Shown here: one piece after another, positions 33,790 to 42,098 of the stretch | How the letters are laid out: every line of letters starts with the position of its first letter | Numbering within the stretch: the first letter of the stretch is position 1 | NCBI GenBank assembly: GCA_019695215.1 | Contig: JAIBAK010000014.1 | Coordinates: forward strand, 1-64,000 | Reading direction: 5' to 3' | Length of the DNA stretch: 64,000 nt | Source of the DNA: Bacteroidia bacterium | Lineage (GTDB): Bacteria; Bacteroidota; Bacteroidia; UKL13-3 | Notes under the pieces: generated by a model | Told to the model about the DNA's origin: nothing | Databases searched by the model: none | The model's input: the letters and a program-made list of their open reading frames with translations, nothing else | Translations under genes and position numbers: made by a program

Positions 33790-34938
33790 TTAGTTTACGT
33801 TTTTAGTTTGTGAGGCGCAAAATTCGGTTACAGAACGGCAAATAAATTCCAGCTGTTCCTCATCCATCTCTGTGCTTATTGGCAGGGAGATAACCTGTTC
33901 GCACAACAATTCGGAAACAGGAAAATGACCTGCTTTATACCTGTCACTTGAATAGGCCTTTTGCATATGCAACGGATATGGATAATACACCATAGAAGGA
34001 ACTCCTTTTGAAGCCAGAAATTCGCGTAATGCTTTCCGGTCAATGCCGGTTGTTTTCAAGGTATATTGATGAAACACGTGCGTTGATTTTGGGTTTCGCA
34101 CCGGAATTTGAAAATGCGGATGATTTAAAAAATACCTGTCGTAATACGCTGCTGCCTGTTGCCTCGCATTTTTATAAGAATCAAGCTGTTTTAATTTTAC
34201 CCGTAATATGGCGGCCTGTATGGTGTCGAGCCGGGAGTTTACCCCTACCTCGTCATGAATGTACTGAACCGACTGGCCGTGATTGGCAATCATTTTTATT
34301 TTTTGGGCCAGTGCTTCGTCATTGGTAAATACAGCACCTCCGTCACCCATGCAGCCTAAATTTTTTGAAGGGAAAAAAGAAGTTGTTCCAATGGTGCCCA
34401 TAGTGCCCGCCTGTTTTTTGGTTCCATCGGCAAAAGTGTATTCAGCACCAATAGCCTGTGCCGTATCTTCAATTACAAAAAGGTTGTGTTTTTTTGCAAG
34501 CAAAAGTATTTGCTCCATATCGGCACACTGACCAAATAAGTGCACCGGAACAATGGCCCTGGTGCGGGTTGTAATTGCTTTTTCTATCAGTTCGGGTTCG
34601 GCACAAAAAGTTTGCGGGTTTACATCAACCAAAACAGGAGTTAACCCCAGCAAAGCAATTACTTCGGCAGTAGCTACATAAGTAAAAGTTGGAACAATCA
34701 CTTCGTCTCCCTGTTTTAATCCCAATGCCATCATGGCAATTTGCAGGGCATCGGTACCATTGGCACAAGGGATAACAAACTTAGCGCCTGTGTAACCTGC
34801 CAGTTCCTCTGCAAATGCTTTTACTTCGGGGCCGTTTATAAATGCGGCTGAGTTTATTACCTGAGCAATGGCGGCATCCAGTTCTTTTCTTATTTTATCA
34901 TGCTGGCTGACCAAATCAACCATCTGAATTTTTTTCAT
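33790..34938 (-). CDS. DegT/DnrJ/EryC1/StrS-family sugar aminotransferase (WbpE-like)
   Basis: The 382-residue PLP enzyme transfers an amino group to a keto sugar nucleotide. It shows CANGTDALQIAM, the VIEDTAQAIGAEY Asp/Gln site and PLP-binding Lys192 in FFPSKNLGCMGDGG, followed by NSRLDTIQAAIL. In company with a WbpD-type acyltransferase it probably forms a UDP-3-amino-uronate derivative. It is first in the leftward ugd-uxs run and has a -7 element in front. It is divergent from the outer-membrane protein gene at 35022. Confidence 0.92.
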   Translation of the reverse strand: MKKIQMVDLVSQHDKIRKELDAAIAQVINSAAFINGPEVKAFAEELAGYTGAKFVIPCANGTDALQIAMMALGLKQGDEVIVPTFTYVATAEVIALLGLTPVLVDVNPQTFCAEPELIEKAITTRTRAIVPVHLFGQCADMEQILLLAKKHNLFVIEDTAQAIGAEYTFADGTKKQAGTMGTIGTTSFFPSKNLGCMGDGGAVFTNDEALAQKIKMIANHGQSVQYIHDEVGVNSRLDTIQAAILRVKLKQLDSYKNARQQAAAYYDRYFLNHPHFQIPVRNPKSTHVFHQYTLKTTGIDRKALREFLASKGVPSMVYYPYPLHMQKAYSSDRYKAGHFPVSELLCEQVISLPISTEMDEEQLEFICRSVTEFCASQTKNVN

Positions 34939-34964
34939 TCCGTTGGGTTACAATAAAAGGATTG

Positions 34965-34972
34965 CAAATATA
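34965..34972 (-). promoter_or_regulatory. -7 promoter element (TATATTTG on the minus strand) for the aminotransferase-ugd-uxs operon
   Basis: The minus strand reads TATATTTG, 26 bases before the ATG. It shares an 83-base divergent gap with the element at 35007-35014. Confidence 0.55.
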
Positions 34973-35006
34973 TGCGTTGCCATGTAATAATGAAGAGGGA
35001 ATGCCT

Positions 35007-35014
35007 TAAATTTG
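35007..35014 (+). promoter_or_regulatory. -7 promoter element (TAAATTTG) for the outer-membrane protein/waaA unit
   Basis: TAAATTTG fits TAnnTTTG and ends 7 bases before the ATG at 35022, predicting a nearly leaderless mRNA. Confidence 0.6.
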
Positions 35015-35021
35015 ACGACTT

Positions 35022-35819
35022 ATGAGAGCGTTTTATTTGCTTTTGGGGTTTTTGATTGGGGCAACGGTTTTTGCACAGCAACCCACTCCAATGAAAAAAC
35101 CATCGGACGACCCTTTGAAAATAAAATTCAGGGGTACAGAAAAACGAAAGGTTGTAAACCTGAGTTTTAACTACGATTTCCAATCCCCTTCCATGGATAT
35201 GGCTAAGCGGTTCGGGAACAGCACTGCATTAGGTATAGGTTGTTTTGTAAAAACAAAATCAAACCTTATCTGGGGGGGGGAATTAAGTTTTATGTTTGGC
35301 CCCAACGTAAAAGAAAATACCATTTTAGACAGCCTCACCAATAGCTCGGGAAATGTTATCGGGATAAACGGAGGCTATTCCCGCTTAGGATTAAGTGAGC
35401 GCGGATACTTTTTAATGAGCAGGATAGGTAAAGTAATCCCGGTTTTAAAGCAGAATAAAAACTCCGGGTTCATTGTATCGGGCGGAGTTGGATTTATGCA
35501 GCATAAACTAAAAATTACCGCCCCCGATGGTGATGTGCCTGCGCTTAGCAAAGCCTATAAAAAAGGATATGACCGACTAACCAATGGTTTGGTATTAAAC
35601 GGTTTTGTTGGTATTTACTACCTTGACCGCAAACACTTTATTAATTTTTATGCCGGATACAATTACCTGCATGGATTTACCCAAAGCCGCAGAGACTGGA
35701 ATTTTGATACCATGATGCAGGATAAACAAAAACGAAATGATGTTCTTTCCGGATTTCGGTTTGGGTGGATTATCCCCATTTATCCTTCCAGCAAAACTGA
35801 CGAATATATTTTCTATTAG
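35022..35819 (+). CDS. Putative outer-membrane beta-barrel protein
   Basis: The 265-residue protein has a signal peptide ending ATVFAQ. Its alternating-strand pattern, such as VNLSFNYDFQSPSMDM, FIVSGGVGFMQHKL and NFYAGYNYLHGF, fits a small outer-membrane barrel. I recognise no specific family. A 9-G run (35272-35280) in the codons for WGGE is the longest homopolymer of G in the window and could make expression phase-variable. The gene is 12 bases before waaA and probably shares its transcript, which suggests an envelope role. Confidence 0.72.
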   Translation: MRAFYLLLGFLIGATVFAQQPTPMKKPSDDPLKIKFRGTEKRKVVNLSFNYDFQSPSMDMAKRFGNSTALGIGCFVKTKSNLIWGGELSFMFGPNVKENTILDSLTNSSGNVIGINGGYSRLGLSERGYFLMSRIGKVIPVLKQNKNSGFIVSGGVGFMQHKLKITAPDGDVPALSKAYKKGYDRLTNGLVLNGFVGIYYLDRKHFINFYAGYNYLHGFTQSRRDWNFDTMMQDKQKRNDVLSGFRFGWIIPIYPSSKTDEYIFY

Positions 35820-35831
35820 TGGCTTGAAGCA

Positions 35832-37085
35832 ATGAAGGCACTGCTATTACTCGTGTATTCATTGGGGCTTAAGTGCTATCTGTTAGCCGCACATATTGCA
35901 GGTTTTTTTAATGCCAAAGCAAAGGCCTTTGTAAAAGGACGAAACGGCCTTTTAGAAGAGATAGAAAAAGCTTTAGCCGGAAAAACGGAAAAACGCATCT
36001 GGTTCCATTTTGCTTCGCTTGGTGAATTTGAACAGGGGCGACCCGTGATGGAGCAATTGAAACTTGAGTATCCGGAGCATAAATTACTCATCACCTTTTT
36101 TTCTCCATCGGGATACGAGATACAAAAAAACTACAAAGGAGCCGATTATGTTTTTTACCTTCCGTTTGATTCCCCCGGCAACGCCAAAAAATTTCTCAAT
36201 CTGGTAAACCCACAGTTAGTCATTTTTGTGAAATATGAATTCTGGCTTTATTACCTCCGCGAAATAAGCAGCCGAAAAATTCCTGCCTGTTTGATTTCTG
36301 CCGTTTTCAGGCCCGATCAGGTTTTTTTTAAGCCTTTCATCGGTCATTTTTTCACTTCACACCTTCACGCATTTAAAACTATTTTTCTGCAAAATGCCGC
36401 CTCCCTCACTCAGGCCGAAAAACTAAAATTAACACAATGCCTTGTGGCCGGAGATACCCGCTTTGACCGCGTGACCCGCATAAGCCAAGAGCCTAAGGAA
36501 CCTGAGGGTATAAAACATTTTATTGCCGGAAGAAAGGTTTTAATTGCCGGAAGCAGCTGGCCGGCTGAAGAAAATATGGTAGCAGGAATATATACAAAAC
36601 CGGAGGCTGAAGACTTCTGCTTTATTCTCGTTCCGCACGATATTTCACCCGTACATATAAAAGAGATAAGGCAAAAATTTCCGAATGGAAAAGTTTACAG
36701 CGAATGGGATAAAAAATCAGGCAATTTCCGGGTGCTCATTATTGACCGGATAGGACTGCTGTCGTCCCTCTATCAATATGGAGATATCGCATTCATAGGT
36801 GGCGGTTTTGGCAGCGGACTGCATAATATACTTGAGGCTGCCGTATATGGAATTCCGGTTTTGCACGGACCCAATATTTCAAAATTTTGGGAAGCTGCGG
36901 CCTTATTGAAAAGTGGAGGCAGCTTGCTTATTGAATCGGAGCAACAGTTTAATACCCTGTTTACAACCAGAGTAATAAACGAACAATGGCGAAAAGAGGC
37001 GGGTGAAAAAGCGAAGGATTTTATTGCAATGAACACCGGAGCCACCCGATTGATAATGGCTGAAATACGAAAAACGCTGAGTTAA
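35832..37085 (+). CDS. waaA: 3-deoxy-D-manno-octulosonic acid (Kdo) transferase
   Basis: WaaA/KdtA adds Kdo to lipid IVA on the cytoplasmic face of the inner membrane. The 417-residue protein has the N-terminal membrane-associated helix, FHFASLGEFEQGRPVM matching the family's xHxxSxGE motif, the VFYLPFDSPGNAKKFL block, and the C-terminal nucleotide-sugar site with AFIGGGFGSGLHNILEAAVYGIPV, all typical of Kdo transferases. It follows an outer-membrane protein gene by 12 bases and converges with the Hpt gene, 1 base apart. Confidence 0.94.
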   Translation: MKALLLLVYSLGLKCYLLAAHIAGFFNAKAKAFVKGRNGLLEEIEKALAGKTEKRIWFHFASLGEFEQGRPVMEQLKLEYPEHKLLITFFSPSGYEIQKNYKGADYVFYLPFDSPGNAKKFLNLVNPQLVIFVKYEFWLYYLREISSRKIPACLISAVFRPDQVFFKPFIGHFFTSHLHAFKTIFLQNAASLTQAEKLKLTQCLVAGDTRFDRVTRISQEPKEPEGIKHFIAGRKVLIAGSSWPAEENMVAGIYTKPEAEDFCFILVPHDISPVHIKEIRQKFPNGKVYSEWDKKSGNFRVLIIDRIGLLSSLYQYGDIAFIGGGFGSGLHNILEAAVYGIPVLHGPNISKFWEAAALLKSGGSLLIESEQQFNTLFTTRVINEQWRKEAGEKAKDFIAMNTGATRLIMAEIRKTLS

Positions 37086-37086
37086 C

Positions 37087-37452
37087 TTAAATATTCAATT
37101 TGGCGCGAATAGCCTCAATTGATTCGGCCACCGTTGGTTTAATATACAGCATGAGTTCTGCGGCTTCATCTATTTCCCCTTCTGCAATCAGCTTGTCAAT
37201 GGTAAGACAAATATCGGCCAGCCGCCCGGCTCCCATAGTCAGGGCTATTCCTTTTAGGCTATGAAGTGCTTTTTTGCACTTTGTTACACTCTTGGTTAAA
37301 GTTTCCTTATCCAAATCAACAATTAACTCGCTGCTTCTCAAAGTAAACATCTCGGTTATTTCAGTAGAAAATCCATTTCCCCCGCCATTTTTACGCAAAT
37401 GCTCCATTCTTTTTTCGTCTAAAAGCGGTGTATCGAATACCTGATATTTCAT
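37087..37452 (-). CDS. Hpt (histidine phosphotransfer) domain protein
   Basis: The 121-residue protein is a stand-alone four-helix Hpt domain. His64 in KKALHSLKGIALTMG is the phospho-accepting residue in the standard HxLKG context, followed by GRLADICLTID. It shuttles phosphate between a hybrid kinase and a response regulator. No kinase is nearby; the orphan response regulator at 15102 is the only other two-component protein in the window, though any connection is speculative. Confidence 0.88.
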   Translation of the reverse strand: MKYQVFDTPLLDEKRMEHLRKNGGGNGFSTEITEMFTLRSSELIVDLDKETLTKSVTKCKKALHSLKGIALTMGAGRLADICLTIDKLIAEGEIDEAAELMLYIKPTVAESIEAIRAKLNI

Positions 37453-37839
37453 GCTGCTGAAAGTTATTGCAAAAGTAATGTTCCCATAATTTTTCTCTCA
37501 TCATTCACCGATTTTGTGAACCGTATTTTTTAAATCGCAAAAATCCGCGAGGCAAAAGGAAATTCGTTTTGATGAACTGAATATTAAGCCCATCCGATTG
37601 TAAATACTCTTTAGGTTGCAAATGAGCGTAAAAGTTGCCCCTTCAGTATAACAACCATTCATCGCAGTTGTTTTTACCGGCAGGCCTGAAAAAACAAAGC
37701 ACCGTTATTTTTGAGACGTTAAATTAAAGCTACCGCGTGTTGATTACTGGTGAACATTTATTTTTTGATTACCCCGAATTTAGGTTGTTTTAACCGTATT
37801 TTGCGAGAGTATTCACCTTGATTTAATAATTCAAAACCC
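37453..37839. other. Intergenic region upstream of mreB
   Basis: No gene is seen in these 387 bases. It contains the minus-strand promoter for the Hpt gene at the left. At the right, GTATTTTG near 37795-37802 departs from TAnnTTTG by spacing and is only a weak promoter candidate for the mre operon. The region is AT-rich with several T-runs, and its length suggests a long leader or distal regulatory sites for the cell-shape operon. Confidence 0.4.
37470..37477 (-). promoter_or_regulatory. -7 promoter element (TACTTTTG on the minus strand) for the Hpt gene
   Basis: The minus strand reads TACTTTTG, 17 bases before the ATG at 37452. Confidence 0.5.
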
Positions 37840-38862
37840 ATGGGGGTATTCAGTTTTTTAACACAGGAACTTGCGATTGATTTAGGAACAGCCAATACAC
37901 TGATTATCCATAAAGATAAGGTGGTGGTTGACGAGCCGTCAATTATTGCAATTAACCGTACCACAGGAAATGTAATTGCGGTTGGCAATCAGGCTATGCA
38001 AATGCATGGCAAAGTGCATGAAGATATCAAAACCATCAGGCCGCTGAAGGATGGAGTGATTGCAGATTTTAATGCAGCCGAACACATGATTCGCGGGCTG
38101 ATAAAAATGATCAGTACCAAGAATAAATTATTCAACCCGCAGCTGCGCATGGTTATTTGTATTCCATCGGGTATTACCGAAGTGGAAAAACGCGCGGTAA
38201 AAGACTCGGCTGAGCGGGCAGGTGCCAAAGAAGTTTACCTGATTCACGAGCCTATGGCTGCCGCTATTGGTATTGGCATTGATGTGTTTGAGCCAATGGG
38301 AAACATGGTAATTGATATTGGCGGAGGAACCACTGAAATTGCGGTAATTGCTCTGGCAGGAATTGTATGCGACCAATCCATCAGAGTAGCCGGTGACGAG
38401 TTTACCGATGATATTGTAGACTACATGCGCAGGCAACACAACCTGCTGATAGGCGAGCGCAGTGCCGAGAAAATTAAAATTGAAGTTGGGGCTGCCCTGC
38501 CCGAACTCGATAATCCGCCACCGGATTATGAAGTAAACGGACGCGACTTAATGACCGGGCTGCCTAAACAAATACGTGTTTCGTACAGCGAAATTGCACA
38601 GGCACTTGATAAATCAATTTCAAAAATTGAAGAAGCGGTACTGAGAGCACTTGAGCTTACCCCTCCCGAATTATCGGCCGATATTTATCAAACCGGACTG
38701 TACCTTACCGGAGGAGGAGCATTGCTTCGCGGATTAGACAAACGTATTGCCGCCAAAACAAAACTACAGGTTCATGTGGCCGAAGACCCGCTGAGAGCGG
38801 TAGTGCGCGGCACCGGCATTGCGCTGAAAAACCTTCATGTGTTTAAAAACCTGATGACGTAA
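37840..38862 (+). CDS. mreB: Rod shape-determining protein MreB
   Basis: MreB is the bacterial actin that organises lateral wall synthesis. The 340-residue protein has the actin-fold ATP motifs LAIDLGTANTLI near the N terminus, the VIDIGGGTTEIAVIAL phosphate-2 loop and GLYLTGGGALLRGLD near the C terminus, plus EPMAAAIGIG. Length is normal. It begins the mreB-mreC-mreD-mrdA-rodA run. Confidence 0.97.
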   Translation: MGVFSFLTQELAIDLGTANTLIIHKDKVVVDEPSIIAINRTTGNVIAVGNQAMQMHGKVHEDIKTIRPLKDGVIADFNAAEHMIRGLIKMISTKNKLFNPQLRMVICIPSGITEVEKRAVKDSAERAGAKEVYLIHEPMAAAIGIGIDVFEPMGNMVIDIGGGTTEIAVIALAGIVCDQSIRVAGDEFTDDIVDYMRRQHNLLIGERSAEKIKIEVGAALPELDNPPPDYEVNGRDLMTGLPKQIRVSYSEIAQALDKSISKIEEAVLRALELTPPELSADIYQTGLYLTGGGALLRGLDKRIAAKTKLQVHVAEDPLRAVVRGTGIALKNLHVFKNLMT

Positions 38863-38877
38863 TTCCGGAGCAGGTGA

Positions 38878-39723
38878 ATGAGAAACATTATTGTATTTAT
38901 TTACAAGTATTACGTTTTTCTGCTGTTTCTTCTGCTTGAATTTTTTTCGCTGTACCTTATTTACCGTTACAACACTTACCAGCGGGCCAGTTTTATCAAT
39001 TTTTCCAACGGAGTTTCGGGAAACGTTTTTAACACGGTTGCCAATTTCAAATCTTATTTCAGGTTACGGCAGATTAACGATAGCCTTCAGCTGGAAAATG
39101 CACGGCTGCGCTCTGAACTTTTTACCAGCTATTACAATAACGAAATACGCGACTTTAAAGTAAACGACAGTATCTACAAACAGCAGTACACCTATATTGC
39201 CGCCAAGGTGTTGAATAACTCGGTAAACAGGCGAAACAATTACCTTACTCTGAACCGGGGGAAAATTCACGGAGTAAAACAACAGATGGGAGTAATTTGC
39301 GACAACGGAGTGGTTGGAATTGTAATGGGTGTGTCGGATCGTTTTTGTACCGTACTTTCCTTACTCAACAGCAATGCGAAAATAAGCGCGAAAATTGCCG
39401 ACAACAACGCATTCGGTTCACTTGTATGGGATGGTGACGACCCCACCACCTGCAGGCTGCTTGATGTAAATAAGCATGTGGAAGTAGAGAATGGTAAACG
39501 AATTGTGACCAGCGGTTTCTCAACTATTTTTCCTGAAAATATTCCTATTGGTGAAGTGTATACCCACAGCCTCGAGGCAGGCGATAATTTTCATACCATA
39601 AAAGTAAAGCTGGCCACCGGTTTCGGAAACTTAACTTCGGTGTACATCATCAATAATTTTTACAAAGAAGAAATGGACTCGCTCGAAACCGAGGCGCAAA
39701 CAAGGCTCACCGATGATAAATGA
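38878..39723 (+). CDS. mreC: Rod shape-determining protein MreC
   Basis: The 281-residue protein has one N-terminal membrane helix (YKYYVFLLFLLLEFFSLYL), a coiled-coil segment around 65-85 (RQINDSLQLENARLRSEL) and the beta-barrel periplasmic domain with VICDNGVVGIVMGV, matching MreC. It bridges cytoplasmic MreB and periplasmic PBP2. It follows mreB by 15 bases and overlaps mreD by 11 bases. Confidence 0.92.
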   Translation: MRNIIVFIYKYYVFLLFLLLEFFSLYLIYRYNTYQRASFINFSNGVSGNVFNTVANFKSYFRLRQINDSLQLENARLRSELFTSYYNNEIRDFKVNDSIYKQQYTYIAAKVLNNSVNRRNNYLTLNRGKIHGVKQQMGVICDNGVVGIVMGVSDRFCTVLSLLNSNAKISAKIADNNAFGSLVWDGDDPTTCRLLDVNKHVEVENGKRIVTSGFSTIFPENIPIGEVYTHSLEAGDNFHTIKVKLATGFGNLTSVYIINNFYKEEMDSLETEAQTRLTDDK

Positions 39724-40234
39724 AGTACTAAAACAACTGCTCAGGCTGGTTTTGCTCTTGTTTATTCAGGTGCTTATCATCAACAATATTAATTTATCTC
39801 CTTACGTCAATCCGTATATTTACGTATTGCTCCTTATGATGATGCGGGTAAATGTACCCAAAGCCCAATCGCTTTTAATCGGTTTCGGATTAGGTATGCT
39901 GATGGATGTGTTCTCAAGCACAGTAGGCATTCACACCTTTGCCACCACGCTGGTTGGCTATATCAGGCCACGGTTTCTTGCCCTCTCGTTAAACAAAGAA
40001 GATTTTGACGGAAATATTGAACCCAATATTGCCAACAAAGGCTTTGTGTGGTTTTTTACCTATGCCTTCAGCATTATTTTCGTTCACAGCCTTGCGCTGT
40101 TTTTTCTTGAAGTGTACAGCATGAAAGAATTTTTTGCCACCATGCAGCGCGTACTTTACAGCACAGGTGTTACTTTAATGATGATTGTTTTGGGGCAGTT
40201 TCTGTTTTTTACAGTAAAACCATCGCATGATTGA
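39713..40234 (+). CDS. mreD: Rod shape-determining protein MreD
   Basis: The 173-residue protein is a short polytopic membrane protein with about five to six hydrophobic segments and the LIGFGLGMLMDVFSSTVGIHTFATT stretch seen in MreD of Bacteroidota. Part of the elongasome with MreC and RodA. Identity is supported by position: it overlaps mreC by 11 bases and mrdA by 8. Confidence 0.88.
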   Translation: MINEVLKQLLRLVLLLFIQVLIINNINLSPYVNPYIYVLLLMMMRVNVPKAQSLLIGFGLGMLMDVFSSTVGIHTFATTLVGYIRPRFLALSLNKEDFDGNIEPNIANKGFVWFFTYAFSIIFVHSLALFFLEVYSMKEFFATMQRVLYSTGVTLMMIVLGQFLFFTVKPSHD

Positions 40235-42098
40235 TTCGTCAACAAAAAAAATAACACTCTACATTATTTTTATAAGTGTAGGATTTATTTTTCTGCTCCG
40301 TCTTTTCTGGCTGCAGGTAGTTGATGATACCTATGTGCGGTTTGCTCAAAACAACGTACTAAACGAAGAAGTGGTATATCCGGCCCGCGGACTGGTATAT
40401 GACCGTGACGGAAAATTATTGGTGTACAATGATGCTATTTACGATTTAATGGTGGTTCCGGAGCGGCTCAAAAAATTAGATACTGCCGGCTTTTGTGAAG
40501 TATTGGGCATTACCCGCGAAGACTTTGACAAACGGTTTGAGCGCATAAAAAAATCAAAGGGCTACTCCAAATACCGCGCGGTAATTTTTGAAAAACAACT
40601 CACCATTCCGGTTTATGCAGCCTTTCAGGAAAAACTGTATGACTTTACCGGATTTTATGTGCAAACACGTACCGACCGGAAATACGTGTATAAAAGTGCA
40701 GCCCACGTAATGGGGTATATTGGTGAGGTAACCGATAAAATTATCGAACAGTCAAAAGGCTATTACCGCATGGGCGACTATTTTGGTGTAAACGGCATTG
40801 AGCGTTCGTACGAAAATGAATTGCGTGGTACCCGCGGAATAAAATACGTGCTGGTGGATGTACACAACCGTGCACAGGGACGATACAAAGACGGGTTGTT
40901 TGATACCGCATCGGTAGCAGGTTTAAATGTTACCACTACATTAGATCACGATTTACAGGAGTACGGAGAAAAATTAATTGCCAACAAGCGCGGAAGTATT
41001 GTGGCCATTGAACCATCAACCGGAGAAATACTGGCCATCGTATCTTTTCCTACCTACGACCCCAATTTGTTTATTGGCCGCGAGCGCGGAAATAATTACA
41101 TGAAATTACTTCGCGACCCCATGAAGCCGCTTTTCAACCGGCCTATTGCCGCTCCGTATCCACCGGGTTCTATTTTCAAAATTATTATGTCGCTGGTGGG
41201 GCAACAGGAAGGTGTGTTAAACCCCAATACCACCTACGGATGTGCCCGCGGAGCCAGCTTTGGCAGTGTGCATGTAGGTTGCCACCCGCATCCATCGCCA
41301 TTGCCTCTAAGGCCCGGTATTGCCGTTTCGTGCAACGCGTATTTTTGCAGTGTGTACCGCTCGGTGATTGACAACCGCAGGTACCCCACTACCGAAGCTG
41401 CTTTTGACCAGTGGCGAAAACATGTGTTAAGTTTCGGGCTTGGGCAACGTTTGGGAATTGATTTACCCGGAGAAGGAACCGGGAATGTTCCTACATCAAA
41501 TTATTACAGCAAAATATACGGACAGGGCCACTGGAAAGCATCCACCACCATTTCTCTGGGAATTGGTCAGGGCGAATTAGGAATTACCCCGCTGCAAATG
41601 GCCAACGTAACTGCCATACTGGCCAACAGAGGCTACTACATTACTCCGCATATTGTAAAAGCCATAGCGGGTAAAAAATTAAACAACCCCATTTTTACCG
41701 AAAAACATTTTACCACCGTTGATACCTCGTACTACGGAGTAGTAATTGATGCCATGCAGGATGTGGTGGAACGCGGTACAGCTACCATTGCCCGTTTAAA
41801 AAATATTGTGGTGTGCGGAAAAACGGGAACCGCTCAAAACCCTCACGGAAAAGACCACTCGGTGTTTTTTGCCTTTGCCCCCAGAGAAAATCCTAAAATT
41901 GCCATTGCCGTAGTAATAGAAAATGCAGGCTTTGGCGCTACCTATGCCGCACCTATTGCCAGCTTAATGATAGAGCAATACCTTACCGATACCATTACGC
42001 GCCCCTGGATGGAAGAGCGACTTGTAAATACCGATTTAATTCATCAGCCAGCAACCAATGAGACAACAACAGGAAAACCTGCACACACAACACATTGA
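40227..42098 (+). CDS. mrdA: Penicillin-binding protein 2 (transpeptidase)
   Basis: The 623-residue protein cross-links peptidoglycan during elongation. It has one N-terminal membrane anchor (about 9-31), a dimerisation domain starting VYPARGLVYDRDG, and the transpeptidase domain with catalytic Ser315 in PPGSIFK, the SCN-type motif in VSCNAYF and KTGTAQNPHG as the KTG motif. The elongasome neighbours support PBP2. It overlaps rodA by 41 bases, an unusually long coding overlap that ties their translation together. Confidence 0.96.
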   Translation: MIDSSTKKITLYIIFISVGFIFLLRLFWLQVVDDTYVRFAQNNVLNEEVVYPARGLVYDRDGKLLVYNDAIYDLMVVPERLKKLDTAGFCEVLGITREDFDKRFERIKKSKGYSKYRAVIFEKQLTIPVYAAFQEKLYDFTGFYVQTRTDRKYVYKSAAHVMGYIGEVTDKIIEQSKGYYRMGDYFGVNGIERSYENELRGTRGIKYVLVDVHNRAQGRYKDGLFDTASVAGLNVTTTLDHDLQEYGEKLIANKRGSIVAIEPSTGEILAIVSFPTYDPNLFIGRERGNNYMKLLRDPMKPLFNRPIAAPYPPGSIFKIIMSLVGQQEGVLNPNTTYGCARGASFGSVHVGCHPHPSPLPLRPGIAVSCNAYFCSVYRSVIDNRRYPTTEAAFDQWRKHVLSFGLGQRLGIDLPGEGTGNVPTSNYYSKIYGQGHWKASTTISLGIGQGELGITPLQMANVTAILANRGYYITPHIVKAIAGKKLNNPIFTEKHFTTVDTSYYGVVIDAMQDVVERGTATIARLKNIVVCGKTGTAQNPHGKDHSVFFAFAPRENPKIAIAVVIENAGFGATYAAPIASLMIEQYLTDTITRPWMEERLVNTDLIHQPATNETTTGKPAHTTH

